A stretch of DNA of 64,000 bases from CTSoil-075 sp964292325 (lineage in GTDB: Bacteria; Bacillota; Negativicutes; DSM-13327). The position numbers were made by a program, and so were the translations under genes. The stretch's first letter is position 1. Every line of letters starts with the position of its first letter. Shown here piece by piece: positions 42,038 through 50,690 of this stretch. The stretch is taken from positions 1 to 64,000 of the forward strand of contig CAXYVG010000001.1 of the NCBI GenBank assembly GCA_964292325.1, in the 5' to 3' direction. The notes below the pieces were generated by a model, which was not told where the DNA came from, searched no databases, and saw nothing but the letters and a program-made list of their open reading frames with translations.

Positions 42038-43206
42038 GATATTGAAAATAAGTTAGTCACCATATTTTGCAATGTTCTAAATAAGCTTGCCCGTTCTATT
42101 GTTTTTTCTGCTATTAAATCAACTTTGCCAACTTCTTTTCCATCTCGCATGACTACCAGTTCACCATACTTTTGTCCTTGAATAACGGGGGCAATAATTG
42201 TTGAATCAGCAATCACTTTCTTTTGTAAATTTTTATTATCCCCTTTTCCAATTAATAAATTTAAGTCTTGCGCTGCAATTAACTGTACTTCTTTCTCCAT
42301 ACCTTTACTAACATAGGATCGCTCAACAATTGCGCCAGCCTCTACAATGGGTAGGGCAGAAAATTTTGCAAACCCCCAGTCTAATAATTTCATACTTTCC
42401 CGGAGATGAGACCGAGGTTCAGGTGTCGCAAATACTACAGAGATCAGTCGTAATCCATCACGTTTTGCTGTACCAGCAAAGCAATACTGTGCTTCTTGCG
42501 TCCACCCTGTTTTTAAACCATCGCCACCTTTGTACCACCATAATAATTTATTTGTATTAACTAACCAATTTTTCCCGCCCCTTAGCCAATATTCTTTAAT
42601 TCCACATAGTTCCATATATAATGGATGTTTTACAGCTTCCTTGGCAATCAATGCGGTATCATAGGCACTCATATAATGATCTGGCACTGGCAAGCCATTG
42701 ACATTGGCAAAGTGACTATCAGCAAGTCCTAGACTATTGGCCCTTTGATTCATCGCTGCAATTGCCGCTTGCTCACTACCATATACATGTTCCATCACAG
42801 CAACAGCAGCATCATTTGCACTTACAACAGCAATTGCGGTAAGTAGTTCACGCAAATTCATTTGCTCACCAGGTTCTAACCAGATTTGCGAGCCACCTTG
42901 ATGCCAAGCATTTTCACTAACCGGTACAATATCAGTTAATGTAACCCTTCCTTGTTCTACAGCTTCTACTGCTAATAACAATGTCATAGATTTTGTGACA
43001 CTGGCTGGCGGTAAACGTTTGTGTGAATTTTTTTCATACAATACAGTTCCATTGCCATCCATAAGCACTGCGGATTGTGCTGTTGTTTGCAGTTCTGTGA
43101 CTACTGTTTTTTTATTATCAGCAGCAAAAGTCTGATTGCAAACCATTACCAATACTATCATGCAAGTCAAAAGCGTAATGATGTTTAGCTTATTGAATCG
43201 GCACAT
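42034..43206 (-). CDS. dacF: D-alanyl-D-alanine carboxypeptidase DacF
   Basis: A forespore-expressed penicillin-binding protein that trims peptidoglycan peptides and sets cortex cross-linking. Signal peptide (residues 7-28); active-site motifs PPASVTKSMT (SxxK), VSANDAAVAVM (SxN) and LKTGWT (KTG). A C-terminal domain ends with an amphipathic anchor. Its place just upstream of spoIIA matches B. subtilis. A SigF-like promoter is at 43236-43265. Confidence 0.93.
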   Translation of the reverse strand: MCRFNKLNIITLLTCMIVLVMVCNQTFAADNKKTVVTELQTTAQSAVLMDGNGTVLYEKNSHKRLPPASVTKSMTLLLAVEAVEQGRVTLTDIVPVSENAWHQGGSQIWLEPGEQMNLRELLTAIAVVSANDAAVAVMEHVYGSEQAAIAAMNQRANSLGLADSHFANVNGLPVPDHYMSAYDTALIAKEAVKHPLYMELCGIKEYWLRGGKNWLVNTNKLLWWYKGGDGLKTGWTQEAQYCFAGTAKRDGLRLISVVFATPEPRSHLRESMKLLDWGFAKFSALPIVEAGAIVERSYVSKGMEKEVQLIAAQDLNLLIGKGDNKNLQKKVIADSTIIAPVIQGQKYGELVVMRDGKEVGKVDLIAEKTIERASLFRTLQNMVTNLFSIS

Positions 43207-43235
43207 AAAAACAACACTCCTTTCCTTATTTTTTT

Positions 43236-43265
43236 TAGCTTATCCAAGATAAAAAAACATTACAC
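43236..43265 (-). promoter_or_regulatory. SigF-type promoter of dacF
   Basis: On the minus strand GTGTA (43261-43265), a 15-base spacer and GGATAAGCTA (43236-43245), one base off GGnnAnAnTA. It sits between the deoA terminator and dacF. dacF is SigF-dependent in Bacillus, which supports the reading. Confidence 0.45.
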
Positions 43266-43285
43266 TGGAAATTAGCAATAAAAAA

Positions 43286-43306
43286 AAGGCTAGTTATACT
43301 AGCCTT
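43286..43306 (-). terminator. Intrinsic terminator after the pyrimidine phosphorylase gene
   Basis: Stem AAGGCTAGT / ACTAGCCTT followed by TTTTTTATTGC on the minus strand; 16 bases beyond the stop codon. Confidence 0.88.
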
Positions 43307-43321
43307 GGTTGTTTTCACCAT

Positions 43322-44647
43322 TTACATCGCAACAAAACCATTTTTGTCAACAATCCCCAGAATTAATTTCGTTTTCGGTACTTGATCCGCACCGATTACA
43401 ATGGCACTATTTACTAATGACTGTACTTCTTCTAAATGCGTATTGTCATTACTATGCAAAATAGCCAATGGTTGATCTTTTTTAATGAAATCACCTACAC
43501 GACACTGCAAGACCAAACCGACTGCTAAATCAATTAATTGGTTCTTATATTCACGACCTGCTCCAAGTCTCATAGCAGCGTAACCGATCTGTCTAGCATC
43601 AATATATTGTACAAAACCATCGTTGCCACTCACAATGACACTCTTCGTATTTGCTTGTGGAAGCAATGTTCGATCGGCAACAATATCTCCATTTCCACCT
43701 TGAGCAACGATAAATTCTTTAAATTTTTGTAACCCTTGCTTATTATCTATCAATTTTTCAAGTCGTTGATAACCTTCATTACGATTCGATGCAATACCAG
43801 CCATATTCAGCATATTGGCTCCTAAGCTTAAACACACGTGACGTAAAGCGGGATGACCACGACCGTCTAAAACATCCATAGCTTCTTCCACTTCTAAACT
43901 ATTACCAATCGCTTGTCCTAGCGGTTCGTTCATATTACTCAATATCGCCCTGGTTTCACGCCCTACTAATTGACCAATATGTACCATAGTTTCTGCCAAT
44001 TTTATGGCATCTTCTATATTTTTCATGAAAGCCCCTGTCCCCACTTTAACATCAAGTAAAATTTTATCAGCACCAGCGGCAATTTTTTTACTCATAATCG
44101 AGGAGGCAATCAATGGAATGCTTTCCACCGTACCAGTAACATCACGCAGTGCATACATCTTCCCATCTGCGGGTGCAATATCAGCGCTCTGACCCGTTAC
44201 GGCAATGTTATGCTTTTGCAAGTTCTGGATAAATTCGTTTTGAGATAAAGTAGTTTTAAATCGAGCAATGGATTCTAGTTTGTCGATCGTACCACCAGTA
44301 AAGCCGAGCCCCCGTCCAGACATTTTGGCTACAGGAACACCCGCAGCAGCGACCAATGGCGCTAAAATTAATGTAGTTGTATCAGCAACTCCACCCGTAC
44401 TATGTTTGTCCACTTTTATTCCAGCAACAGCACGTAAGTCTACCATACTACCTGATCTAGCCATCGCCATCGTCAACATTGCTGTTTCTTCTATCGTCAT
44501 ACCTCGAAAAAATACGGCCATAAGCCATGCAGCCATTTGATAATCAGCTATTTCCTCATGGGTATAACCATGAATCAGAAAATTAATTTCTGATTCATTT
44601 AATATAAAACCATCACGCTTTTTCGTAATAATATCTACTATTCTCAT
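43322..44647 (-). CDS. pdp: Pyrimidine-nucleoside (thymidine) phosphorylase
   Basis: Cleaves pyrimidine nucleosides to base and pentose-1-phosphate. The signature SGRGLGFTGGTIDKLESI is at about residues 108-125. The phosphate loop is KVDKHSTGGVADTT, and VKVGTGAFMK is also present. The length of 441 residues is typical. In B. subtilis the purine phosphorylase punA occupies this position after drm; here a pyrimidine enzyme does. It follows deoB by 5 bases. Confidence 0.95.
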   Translation of the reverse strand: MRIVDIITKKRDGFILNESEINFLIHGYTHEEIADYQMAAWLMAVFFRGMTIEETAMLTMAMARSGSMVDLRAVAGIKVDKHSTGGVADTTTLILAPLVAAAGVPVAKMSGRGLGFTGGTIDKLESIARFKTTLSQNEFIQNLQKHNIAVTGQSADIAPADGKMYALRDVTGTVESIPLIASSIMSKKIAAGADKILLDVKVGTGAFMKNIEDAIKLAETMVHIGQLVGRETRAILSNMNEPLGQAIGNSLEVEEAMDVLDGRGHPALRHVCLSLGANMLNMAGIASNRNEGYQRLEKLIDNKQGLQKFKEFIVAQGGNGDIVADRTLLPQANTKSVIVSGNDGFVQYIDARQIGYAAMRLGAGREYKNQLIDLAVGLVLQCRVGDFIKKDQPLAILHSNDNTHLEEVQSLVNSAIVIGADQVPKTKLILGIVDKNGFVAM

Positions 44648-44652
44648 ATATT

Positions 44653-45828
44653 TTACCTCAAAATTTTCTGCAGAAAACTTTGACCATATGGTAATGGCAG
44701 TCCACTAAAGTTTTCTGCAATTGTTGCTGCCATATCTGCAAAAGTATGACGAATCCCTAGGTCATGACTATTACAGCCCTTAAAATAAGATAGTAATGGT
44801 ACATATTCCCTTGTATGATCCGTACCAGGCGCTGTAGGATCACAACCATGATCCGCTGTAATTAATAACAAATCCGTTTCCCGTAATTGATCCAGCAGCA
44901 TTGCCAATTGACCATCAAATCTTTCTAACGCCTTTCCATAACCCCTGGGATCATTACGATGTCCATATCCACTATCAAATTCAACTAAATTAGCCATAAT
45001 TAACCCCTCATCATTCGACTGGCGCGTTATGGTTAATAAAGTCTGCATACCATGATCGTTCGACTTGGTAGGTAGAGAAACAGTCAATCCCTGCTGAGCA
45101 AAAATATCACCAATTTTACCGACACCTGTCACTGTCAAACCAGAATCTTTTAGAATATCTAGGATCGTCGGAATCTGAGGAGTCAAGCTATAATCATGAC
45201 GATTCGCAGTACGCGTAAAGGCTCCAGGAACACCAATAAAAGGTCTGGCTATAATTCTACCTACAGCATGCTGACCAATACAGACTTTCTCTCTAGTAAT
45301 GTTACACATTTCATATAATTGAGGTAACGGAATCACATCTTCATGTGCAGCAATTTGAAAAACGCTATCACCGGATGTATATATGATCGGATCGCCAGTT
45401 TGCATGTGCTCAGATCCTAATTCATCAATAATGGCTGTGCCCGATGCCACTTTATTACCTAGTACACGATAGCCTGTATGTTGTATAAAACTTTTAACCA
45501 CATCTGGCGGAAAACCATCAGGATATAGTGGGAATGGTTGAAATATTGGACAGCCAGCCATTTCCCAATGTCCCGTAGTCGTATCTTTGCCTTTTGATAT
45601 TTCTGCCATTTTCCCAAAGCTACCTATTGACTTTTGAAGCTTCTTTACACCAAGAATCGGTTCAATAGAACTTAATCCTAAACTTCCTAGTGTTGGCAAG
45701 AAAAGACCACCTTGCGAAGACGCAATATGAACTAGGGTATTGACATCGAAATCCCCATACTCAGTAGCATCAGGCAAAGAACCAATTCCTACACTATCTA
45801 AAACGAGAACAATAATTCGTTTGAACAT
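44653..45828 (-). CDS. deoB: Phosphopentomutase
   Basis: Converts (deoxy)ribose-1-phosphate to the 5-phosphate, feeding pentose from nucleosides into metabolism. The alkaline-phosphatase-fold metal motifs are VLDSVGIGSLPDA at the start, GKDTTTGHWEM (catalytic Thr), and TADHGCDPTAPGTDHTREYVPLL near the end. The length of 391 residues is typical. It lies between xerD and pdp, matching the B. subtilis xerD-drm order. Confidence 0.96.
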   Translation of the reverse strand: MFKRIIVLVLDSVGIGSLPDATEYGDFDVNTLVHIASSQGGLFLPTLGSLGLSSIEPILGVKKLQKSIGSFGKMAEISKGKDTTTGHWEMAGCPIFQPFPLYPDGFPPDVVKSFIQHTGYRVLGNKVASGTAIIDELGSEHMQTGDPIIYTSGDSVFQIAAHEDVIPLPQLYEMCNITREKVCIGQHAVGRIIARPFIGVPGAFTRTANRHDYSLTPQIPTILDILKDSGLTVTGVGKIGDIFAQQGLTVSLPTKSNDHGMQTLLTITRQSNDEGLIMANLVEFDSGYGHRNDPRGYGKALERFDGQLAMLLDQLRETDLLLITADHGCDPTAPGTDHTREYVPLLSYFKGCNSHDLGIRHTFADMAATIAENFSGLPLPYGQSFLQKILR

Positions 45829-45866
45829 GATATAAACTCCTTAATATATGATGCCTTACTTATTTA

Positions 45867-46754
45867 TTATGCGCGAGGATGAGCTTTATCATACACCTCT
45901 TTCAAACGATTATTGGTCACATGAGTATAGATCTGGGTAGTAGAAATATCAGCATGCCCTAGCATCTCTTGTACAGACCTTAGATCTGCACCATTTTCCA
46001 GTAGATGCGTCGCAAAAGAATGCCTTAGAGTATGAGGAGTGATTTCTTTGTTAATCGCAGCTTCATGCGCATATTTCTTGATGATTTTCCAAAATCCCTG
46101 GCGCGTGAGTCGATTCCCATGATGATTAACAAACAATGCTGCCTCTTCATATGTACGTATTAATTTAGAACGTCCCTTATTCTGATAATCTTGTACGCAT
46201 TTGACAGCAATCGATCCCAAAGGAACAATCCGTTCTTTCGCTCCTTTACCATAACACTTTATATAACCAGTTTCCAAATTGACATCTGAAATATTTAAAG
46301 CAATTAACTCAGAAACTCTAATACCTGTTGCATACAATAACTCAAGCATTGCTTTGTCTCTGAGTCCAGTAGGTAAAGAAACACTCGGTTGTTTTAAAAG
46401 CTGTTCCACCTCAAGTACAGTCAGAACTTTCGGCAACTTCTTTTCCAGTTTTGGCGATTCAAGGTTGGCTGCAGGGTCTTTTTCCAAATAGTGTTCACGT
46501 ACTAAGTACTGATAAAACGATTTTATCGCAGCAAGATTACGTGAAATAGTTGACACAGCTCGCCCTTTTATCTGAAGACTACTTAAATAACTAAGAATGG
46601 TCGTAGAATTAGAATCTTTTAAAATTTCCATATTACCATTTTGTAAATAAATTTGAAATTGATGTAAGTCACGGCCATATGATTCTAAAGTATTTTGCGC
46701 CAAACCTCGTTCAACTTCCAGATAGTTAATAAACTGATTAACATAACTTTCCAT
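45867..46754 (-). CDS. xerD: Tyrosine recombinase XerD
   Basis: Site-specific recombinase that resolves chromosome dimers. The N-terminal core-binding domain (INYLEVERGLAQNTLESYGRDLHQF) is followed by the catalytic residues in ATGIRVSELIAL (Arg), HTLRHSFATHLLENG (His-x-x-Arg), LGHADISTTQIYTHV (His and Tyr). The length of 295 residues is typical. The genomic position before deoB is conserved in spore formers. Confidence 0.95.
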   Translation of the reverse strand: MESYVNQFINYLEVERGLAQNTLESYGRDLHQFQIYLQNGNMEILKDSNSTTILSYLSSLQIKGRAVSTISRNLAAIKSFYQYLVREHYLEKDPAANLESPKLEKKLPKVLTVLEVEQLLKQPSVSLPTGLRDKAMLELLYATGIRVSELIALNISDVNLETGYIKCYGKGAKERIVPLGSIAVKCVQDYQNKGRSKLIRTYEEAALFVNHHGNRLTRQGFWKIIKKYAHEAAINKEITPHTLRHSFATHLLENGADLRSVQEMLGHADISTTQIYTHVTNNRLKEVYDKAHPRA

Positions 46755-46879
46755 TTTATCACCTTTTTCTCCGATTTAACGGTCCTAGAGTAAAAGAAGC
46801 TTTTTCTAGTTAATTCCACACATTATTCAATTTTCCTGTCTGATACTAGGAAGATATATCTTTTTTTTACATCCATTTA

Positions 46880-47086
46880 TTAACTTATCTCTAACATAAT
46901 TGCCGTCACCCTCAAAGGCTTCTCTAACAGGTGTTCTTCGCGCATTTTATGTTCTGGATAATGTATATACCATAATAAACTTAATAATTTAGGCAAAATA
47001 TACACTAAAATATTTGTTAATATCATGATTTTAATCATTACTTTCATTTTTTTTACGATTTTATGACCTGAGAAAGTGAATACCAT
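46880..47086 (-). CDS. Small membrane protein, YqzK-like by position
   Basis: A 68-residue ORF with one hydrophobic segment (IKIMILTNILVYILPKLLSLLWYI) and a charged C-terminus (EEHLLEKPLRVTAIMLEIS). B. subtilis has the small membrane protein gene yqzK (DUF4227) at this spot between spoIIM and xerD, with a similar layout. The RBS is GGGGTGGG. The assignment is by position and topology; sequence similarity is weak by eye. Nothing else was seen in the flanking stretches 46755-46879 and 47087-47201. Confidence 0.45.
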   Translation of the reverse strand: MVFTFSGHKIVKKMKVMIKIMILTNILVYILPKLLSLLWYIHYPEHKMREEHLLEKPLRVTAIMLEIS

Positions 47087-47201
47087 TTACCCACCCCACT
47101 TTCTATCTGACTTAACTTTATATCATATTATGTATGTCGTTTTTTTTTATGCCTATAAATGTCCATCCTGGCTATTCTCTTCTCTAAAAAACATATATAA
47201 A

Positions 47202-47222
47202 AGCAGGCACTCAATGCCTGCA
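47202..47222 (-). terminator. Intrinsic terminator after spoIIM
   Basis: Stem AGCAGGCA / TGCCTGCA with a five-base loop and TTTTATATAT on the minus strand; 36 bases beyond the spoIIM stop codon. Confidence 0.75.
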
Positions 47223-47258
47223 TAGATATCACCAAATCGTCTTTATAGCAAGTGAGAA

Positions 47259-47903
47259 TTATTCTTTTATCAACAAAGTGGCAACAATTTTCATGAATAC
47301 TGGCGAGATATACACCTCTAGTAACGCTGCTAGAAACATCATCACCAGTAAGCAGATACATAATACAGAATAACGCATTACTTCATACCATATATTCATC
47401 TTGCCATAGGTTTTACGCCGTACTAATAATAATGAAAATTTAGTTGCTGAAACACTCATCACCAAAATAGCTGGTATGGCAAAAATATTATGTGGAAGTA
47501 CGGAAGCAATCGCAAATAATAATCCGCGCACGACATACTCATTAACCAAAAAGCCTACTGTAAAGCCAATAATAAAACCTCGTGTAAAGAGAATAAATAA
47601 TACAAAAGGTATACCAATAATTGTAAATCCTAGCAACCACATTAAAATAATGGTTTTGGCATTATTAAACATAACCGAACTAATTAAACTTCCACCCGAA
47701 GAAGTATTTTCAACTCCTTGAATGAGGTCTTTAAAAAAAATATGCAAATAATGAATCATTTCTGCTTTTTGCTCATCAGGCAACACTCTAATTGCTAGTG
47801 CTCCGACTACTACACCCAGAACAAAAATAAGAATCATAAAAAAATAAGCCACAATATTTACTTTTAAATAATTACCTATATTTTGACGAAAATAACCCAA
47901 CAT
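47259..47903 (-). CDS. spoIIM: Stage II sporulation protein M
   Basis: A polytopic mother-cell membrane protein required for engulfment with SpoIID and SpoIIP. Five hydrophobic segments are visible. The conserved FVLGVVVGALAIRVLPDEQ and GGSLISSVMFNNAKTIILMWLLGFTIIGIPFVLFILFTRGFIIGFTVGF identify the family. The length of 214 residues is typical. It stands between nudF and the YqzK-like gene, as in Bacillus. Confidence 0.95.
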   Translation of the reverse strand: MLGYFRQNIGNYLKVNIVAYFFMILIFVLGVVVGALAIRVLPDEQKAEMIHYLHIFFKDLIQGVENTSSGGSLISSVMFNNAKTIILMWLLGFTIIGIPFVLFILFTRGFIIGFTVGFLVNEYVVRGLLFAIASVLPHNIFAIPAILVMSVSATKFSLLLVRRKTYGKMNIWYEVMRYSVLCICLLVMMFLAALLEVYISPVFMKIVATLLIKE

Positions 47904-47988
47904 GTAACGTCCTCCCTGCTACTTCTGTTACAATGTATGCAAGGACAACTCGATTTAATCCTTTAATATTTTTTTGGGTATAAAATTA

Positions 47989-48020
47989 GAGGAAGTGGAT
48001 ATATAAATCCGCTCCCCCTC
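47989..48020 (-). terminator. Probable intrinsic terminator after nudF
   Basis: Imperfect stem GAGGAAGTGGAT / ATCCGCTCCCCCTC with an AT loop, followed by TAATTTTAT on the minus strand; just after the nudF stop codon. Confidence 0.6.
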
Positions 48021-48037
48021 AGCTGCTTTTCGCGATA

Positions 48038-48565
48038 TTATATTCCAGCTAGTAATAAAGCAAGCAAGCTTTTCGCATCATTTATTGTTCCATCTTGCAT
48101 CATAGATTTCACTTGCTCTTTCGTGTAAACTTCCACATCTAAAAATTCATCTTCATCTGGATGTGACTTTGCTACTGTTAAATCATCAGCAATATAAAGA
48201 TGGATGACTTCATCAGTGAAACCAGGTGTAGTGTAAATCGAACGTAATTTTTTGATATGATGAGCCACATAACCGGTCTCTTCTTCTAATTCCCGAAGTA
48301 CACAGTCATCAGGTTGCTCTCCCATATCCAGTTTACCAGCTGGTATTTCCAGTATGGCTTTACCTACGGGATAACGAAATTGTCTAACTAAAACAATTTT
48401 CCCTTCTTTTGTAATTGGCACTACTGCAATGGCTCCAGGATGCTTAATAAATTCCCGACCTGTTTTCTTACCATTTGGTAATTCTACAGTATCAGAATAT
48501 ACTTTCAGCAAATTGCCTTCAAATATTATTTTCGAATCTACAAATTTTTCTGTCAAATGATCCAC
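48038..48565 (-). CDS. nudF: ADP-ribose pyrophosphatase (Nudix hydrolase)
   Basis: Hydrolyses ADP-ribose to AMP and ribose-5-phosphate. The Nudix box reads GKLDMGEQPDDCVLRELEEETGY, matching GX5EX7REUXEEXGU. The length of 175 residues fits NudF/YqkG. It lies upstream of spoIIM, as in B. subtilis. Confidence 0.92.
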   Translation of the reverse strand: MDHLTEKFVDSKIIFEGNLLKVYSDTVELPNGKKTGREFIKHPGAIAVVPITKEGKIVLVRQFRYPVGKAILEIPAGKLDMGEQPDDCVLRELEEETGYVAHHIKKLRSIYTTPGFTDEVIHLYIADDLTVAKSHPDEDEFLDVEVYTKEQVKSMMQDGTINDAKSLLALLLAGI

Positions 48566-48687
48566 CTAAAAACCCCCTATATCAAATATAATCCAGTATA
48601 ACATATATATTACATCAAGAAGAAGGTTATATAGATAAATCTAGAATATCTGTAACTGATTCTGTTTAAAATAAGATAAATTGTGCT

Positions 48688-49458
48688 TTATGCACGCATT
48701 TCTAGTCGCAATTTATCGGCTACCATGGCCATAAATTCAGAATTAGTAGGTTTACCTTTTTCCACTTTAATAGTATAACCAAATAAACGATTAATCATAT
48801 CCATATTTCCACGACTCCAAGCCACTTCAATCGCATGCCGTATGGCTCTTTCTACACGACTAGGTGTCGTAGAATACTTTTCCGCAATTCTAGGATATAA
48901 AACTTTGGTTACTGCCCCCAACAATTCCATTTCAGCAATAATCATCATAATCGCATCACGTAAATACTGATAGCCTTTAATATGAGCCGGAATACCAATA
49001 TCACGGATAATACTCGTAACTTCAACATCAACGGGTCTAGCCTTAATGGCTTGTGCCACTACTGGACGTTGCATCGTAATCGTAGTAGCCAATTGTCTAA
49101 TTCTGCTGGCTAGCACATCCATATTAAATGGCTTTAATATATAATAATCAGCACCTAATTCTACTACTCGCTGCGTGATGCTCTCTTGACCAAATGCAGT
49201 TAGCATAATCACCTTAGGACGTTTACCGTGCATATCATTCAGACGTTCCAGAACACCGATCCCATCAAGATGTGGCATAATGATATCCAATATGACTACA
49301 TCAGGATTCTTTTCTTCAACAATTGTGAGAATCTGTTCGCCATTATAAGCTACACCAACTAGTTCAAAATCAACTTGTTCTGTAAGATACTCCTGAATAA
49401 TCCCCACAAATTCCCGATTATCATCAGCAATTGCCACTTTTATTGTTTCTCTACTCAA
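48688..49458 (-). CDS. spo0A: Sporulation master response regulator Spo0A
   Basis: Master regulator of sporulation entry. An N-terminal receiver domain (ADDNREF, phosphorylated Asp in VVILDIIMPHLDG, Lys in YYILKPF) is joined by a linker to the C-terminal Spo0A DNA-binding domain (GIPAHIKGYQYLRDAI, TTPSRVERAIRHAIEVAWSRG). The length of 256 residues is typical. The TTG start has AGAGG upstream. Two 0A boxes and a SigH-like promoter precede it. spoIVB usually lies immediately upstream; here glycerate kinase and lrgAB are inserted. Confidence 0.98.
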   Translation of the reverse strand: MSRETIKVAIADDNREFVGIIQEYLTEQVDFELVGVAYNGEQILTIVEEKNPDVVILDIIMPHLDGIGVLERLNDMHGKRPKVIMLTAFGQESITQRVVELGADYYILKPFNMDVLASRIRQLATTITMQRPVVAQAIKARPVDVEVTSIIRDIGIPAHIKGYQYLRDAIMMIIAEMELLGAVTKVLYPRIAEKYSTTPSRVERAIRHAIEVAWSRGNMDMINRLFGYTIKVEKGKPTNSEFMAMVADKLRLEMRA

Positions 49459-49502
49459 TTAAAATCCTCTCCCTGCAGTTTTCATTTTTTCCATATTAAG
49501 AG

Positions 49503-49531
49503 TAATTCGACAAACCTGCCCAATCACCTTC
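49503..49531 (-). promoter_or_regulatory. SigH-type promoter of spo0A
   Basis: On the minus strand GAAGGTGAT (49523-49531), an 11-base spacer and GTCGAATTA (49503-49511), matching RnAGGww and RnnGAAT. The -10 element overlaps the proximal 0A box, implying direct control of this promoter by Spo0A~P. Confidence 0.6.
49506..49512 (-). promoter_or_regulatory. 0A box, promoter-proximal
   Basis: TGTCGAA on the minus strand, an exact match to the Spo0A-binding heptamer, overlapping the putative SigH -10 element of spo0A. Confidence 0.65.
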
Positions 49532-49580
49532 TTTTTTGGAAAAAAAAGACAGCTTATGGTATGTTTTTTTTCATTGTAAA

Positions 49581-49587
49581 TTCGACA
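49581..49587 (-). promoter_or_regulatory. 0A box, distal
   Basis: A second exact TGTCGAA on the minus strand, 75 bases upstream of the first. Two boxes in a 154-base intergenic region upstream of spo0A itself fit autoregulation, as known in Bacillus. Confidence 0.65.
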
Positions 49588-49612
49588 AAAAAACGTATAC
49601 CAAATCTAAACG

Positions 49613-50305
49613 TCACTGTAAAAGCCAAGGGATATAAAACGGAGCAATAAATGAAATGAAAATAGCGGATAACGCCATAGCAACGCCTGCCATTGCGCCT
49701 TGCATTTGCCCTTCTTGCAAAATAGTGGCTGTACCTTGTCCATGGGAAGTCACGCCCATGGCTAGTCCTCTGGCTACAGGATTTTTTATGTTACATAAGG
49801 AAAGAAAACTTGCACCAATCATCGAACCGAGTGTGCCTGTAAATACTACAAAAGCTACGGCGATAGCTGGATCGCCACCTGTTATATTAGCAATTTCAAT
49901 GGCAATCGGAGCGGTGATAGATTTCGGTGCGATCGATGTAACTATCACGATATCCAGTCCACTTAGTTTCGCCAATACTACAGCAGTGGTTAATGTAGCG
50001 ACTGCACCACTGATGATACCGATTAGTATCGGTGCAAATGCTTGCCGTAGAATATGGCGATTCATATAAAGAGGGAGCGCTAACCCTACAGTAGCTGGCC
50101 CAAGTAAAAAAGTCATAATTTCTTTGCCTGGCTTATACTGTTCAAATGGTATCCCTAAACATTTCAGGATCAGAATGATAGCGGTCGTACTAAGTAGCAA
50201 AGGAGTGAGCAAGGCATTCTTGGTTCTTAAAGAAAATTCCCGACTCAACCAATAAGTACTAATTGTAATAAAAATAGTAAAAATAATGAATGCCGCGTTT
50301 TGCAA
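49613..50305 (-). CDS. lrgB: LrgB/CidB family membrane protein
   Basis: A 230-residue polytopic membrane protein of the LrgB family, including FLLGPATVGLALPLY, SIAPKSITAPIAIEIA and the conserved VTSHGQGTATILQEGQMQGAMAGVAMAL. LrgAB systems influence murein hydrolase activity and in some species transport pyruvate or glycolate. Coupled to lrgA (1-base spacing) with TTG start. Nearby glycerate kinase makes a role in small organic acid transport plausible here. Confidence 0.9.
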   Translation of the reverse strand: MQNAAFIIFTIFITISTYWLSREFSLRTKNALLTPLLLSTTAIILILKCLGIPFEQYKPGKEIMTFLLGPATVGLALPLYMNRHILRQAFAPILIGIISGAVATLTTAVVLAKLSGLDIVIVTSIAPKSITAPIAIEIANITGGDPAIAVAFVVFTGTLGSMIGASFLSLCNIKNPVARGLAMGVTSHGQGTATILQEGQMQGAMAGVAMALSAIFISFIAPFYIPWLLQ

Positions 50306-50306
50306 A

Positions 50307-50684
50307 TCAGCTTTCCCCCTCTTTCATTTGATGAGATTTCATGAGGAATTGAACAACTCCTGCTGTTGTTAGCAATGCGACTAACGTACTGATGACTAGC
50401 GGCAGAAATAAGAGATGCCCTTTTTGGATGAACAAATCTCCCCATTCCATTAACTCGACTGCAATGGGAATAAAGAAAAAAGATAGATGTTTGAGTAGTG
50501 GAGTCGTTGCTGTTAATAGCCACTCTTCTTTAATGATGCCTACCGATAACAGCGTAAATAAGACAATCATTCCCAGCACAGCACCCGGTATGGGAAGATG
50601 CAAAGCATTCACTATCCATGTACTAGAATAATAGATAAGCCATAATAAAAATGTTTGCCCAATAAATTTCAATACATTTTTCAA
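50307..50684 (-). CDS. lrgA: LrgA/CidA family holin-like protein
   Basis: A 125-residue membrane protein with four hydrophobic segments. The family signature ALHLPIPGAVLGMIVLFTLL is followed by LLKHLSFFFIPIAVELMEWGDLF. It works with LrgB. The TTG start is preceded by GAGG. It lies 6 bases downstream of the glycerate kinase gene, so all three are probably one operon. Confidence 0.9.
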   Translation of the reverse strand: MKNVLKFIGQTFLLWLIYYSSTWIVNALHLPIPGAVLGMIVLFTLLSVGIIKEEWLLTATTPLLKHLSFFFIPIAVELMEWGDLFIQKGHLLFLPLVISTLVALLTTAGVVQFLMKSHQMKEGES

Positions 50685-50690
50685 AAAGTT

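Noticed and set aside
47128..47361. Minus-strand ORF of 77 codons
   Set aside because: It overlaps the end of spoIIM in another frame and spans its terminator; no family match.
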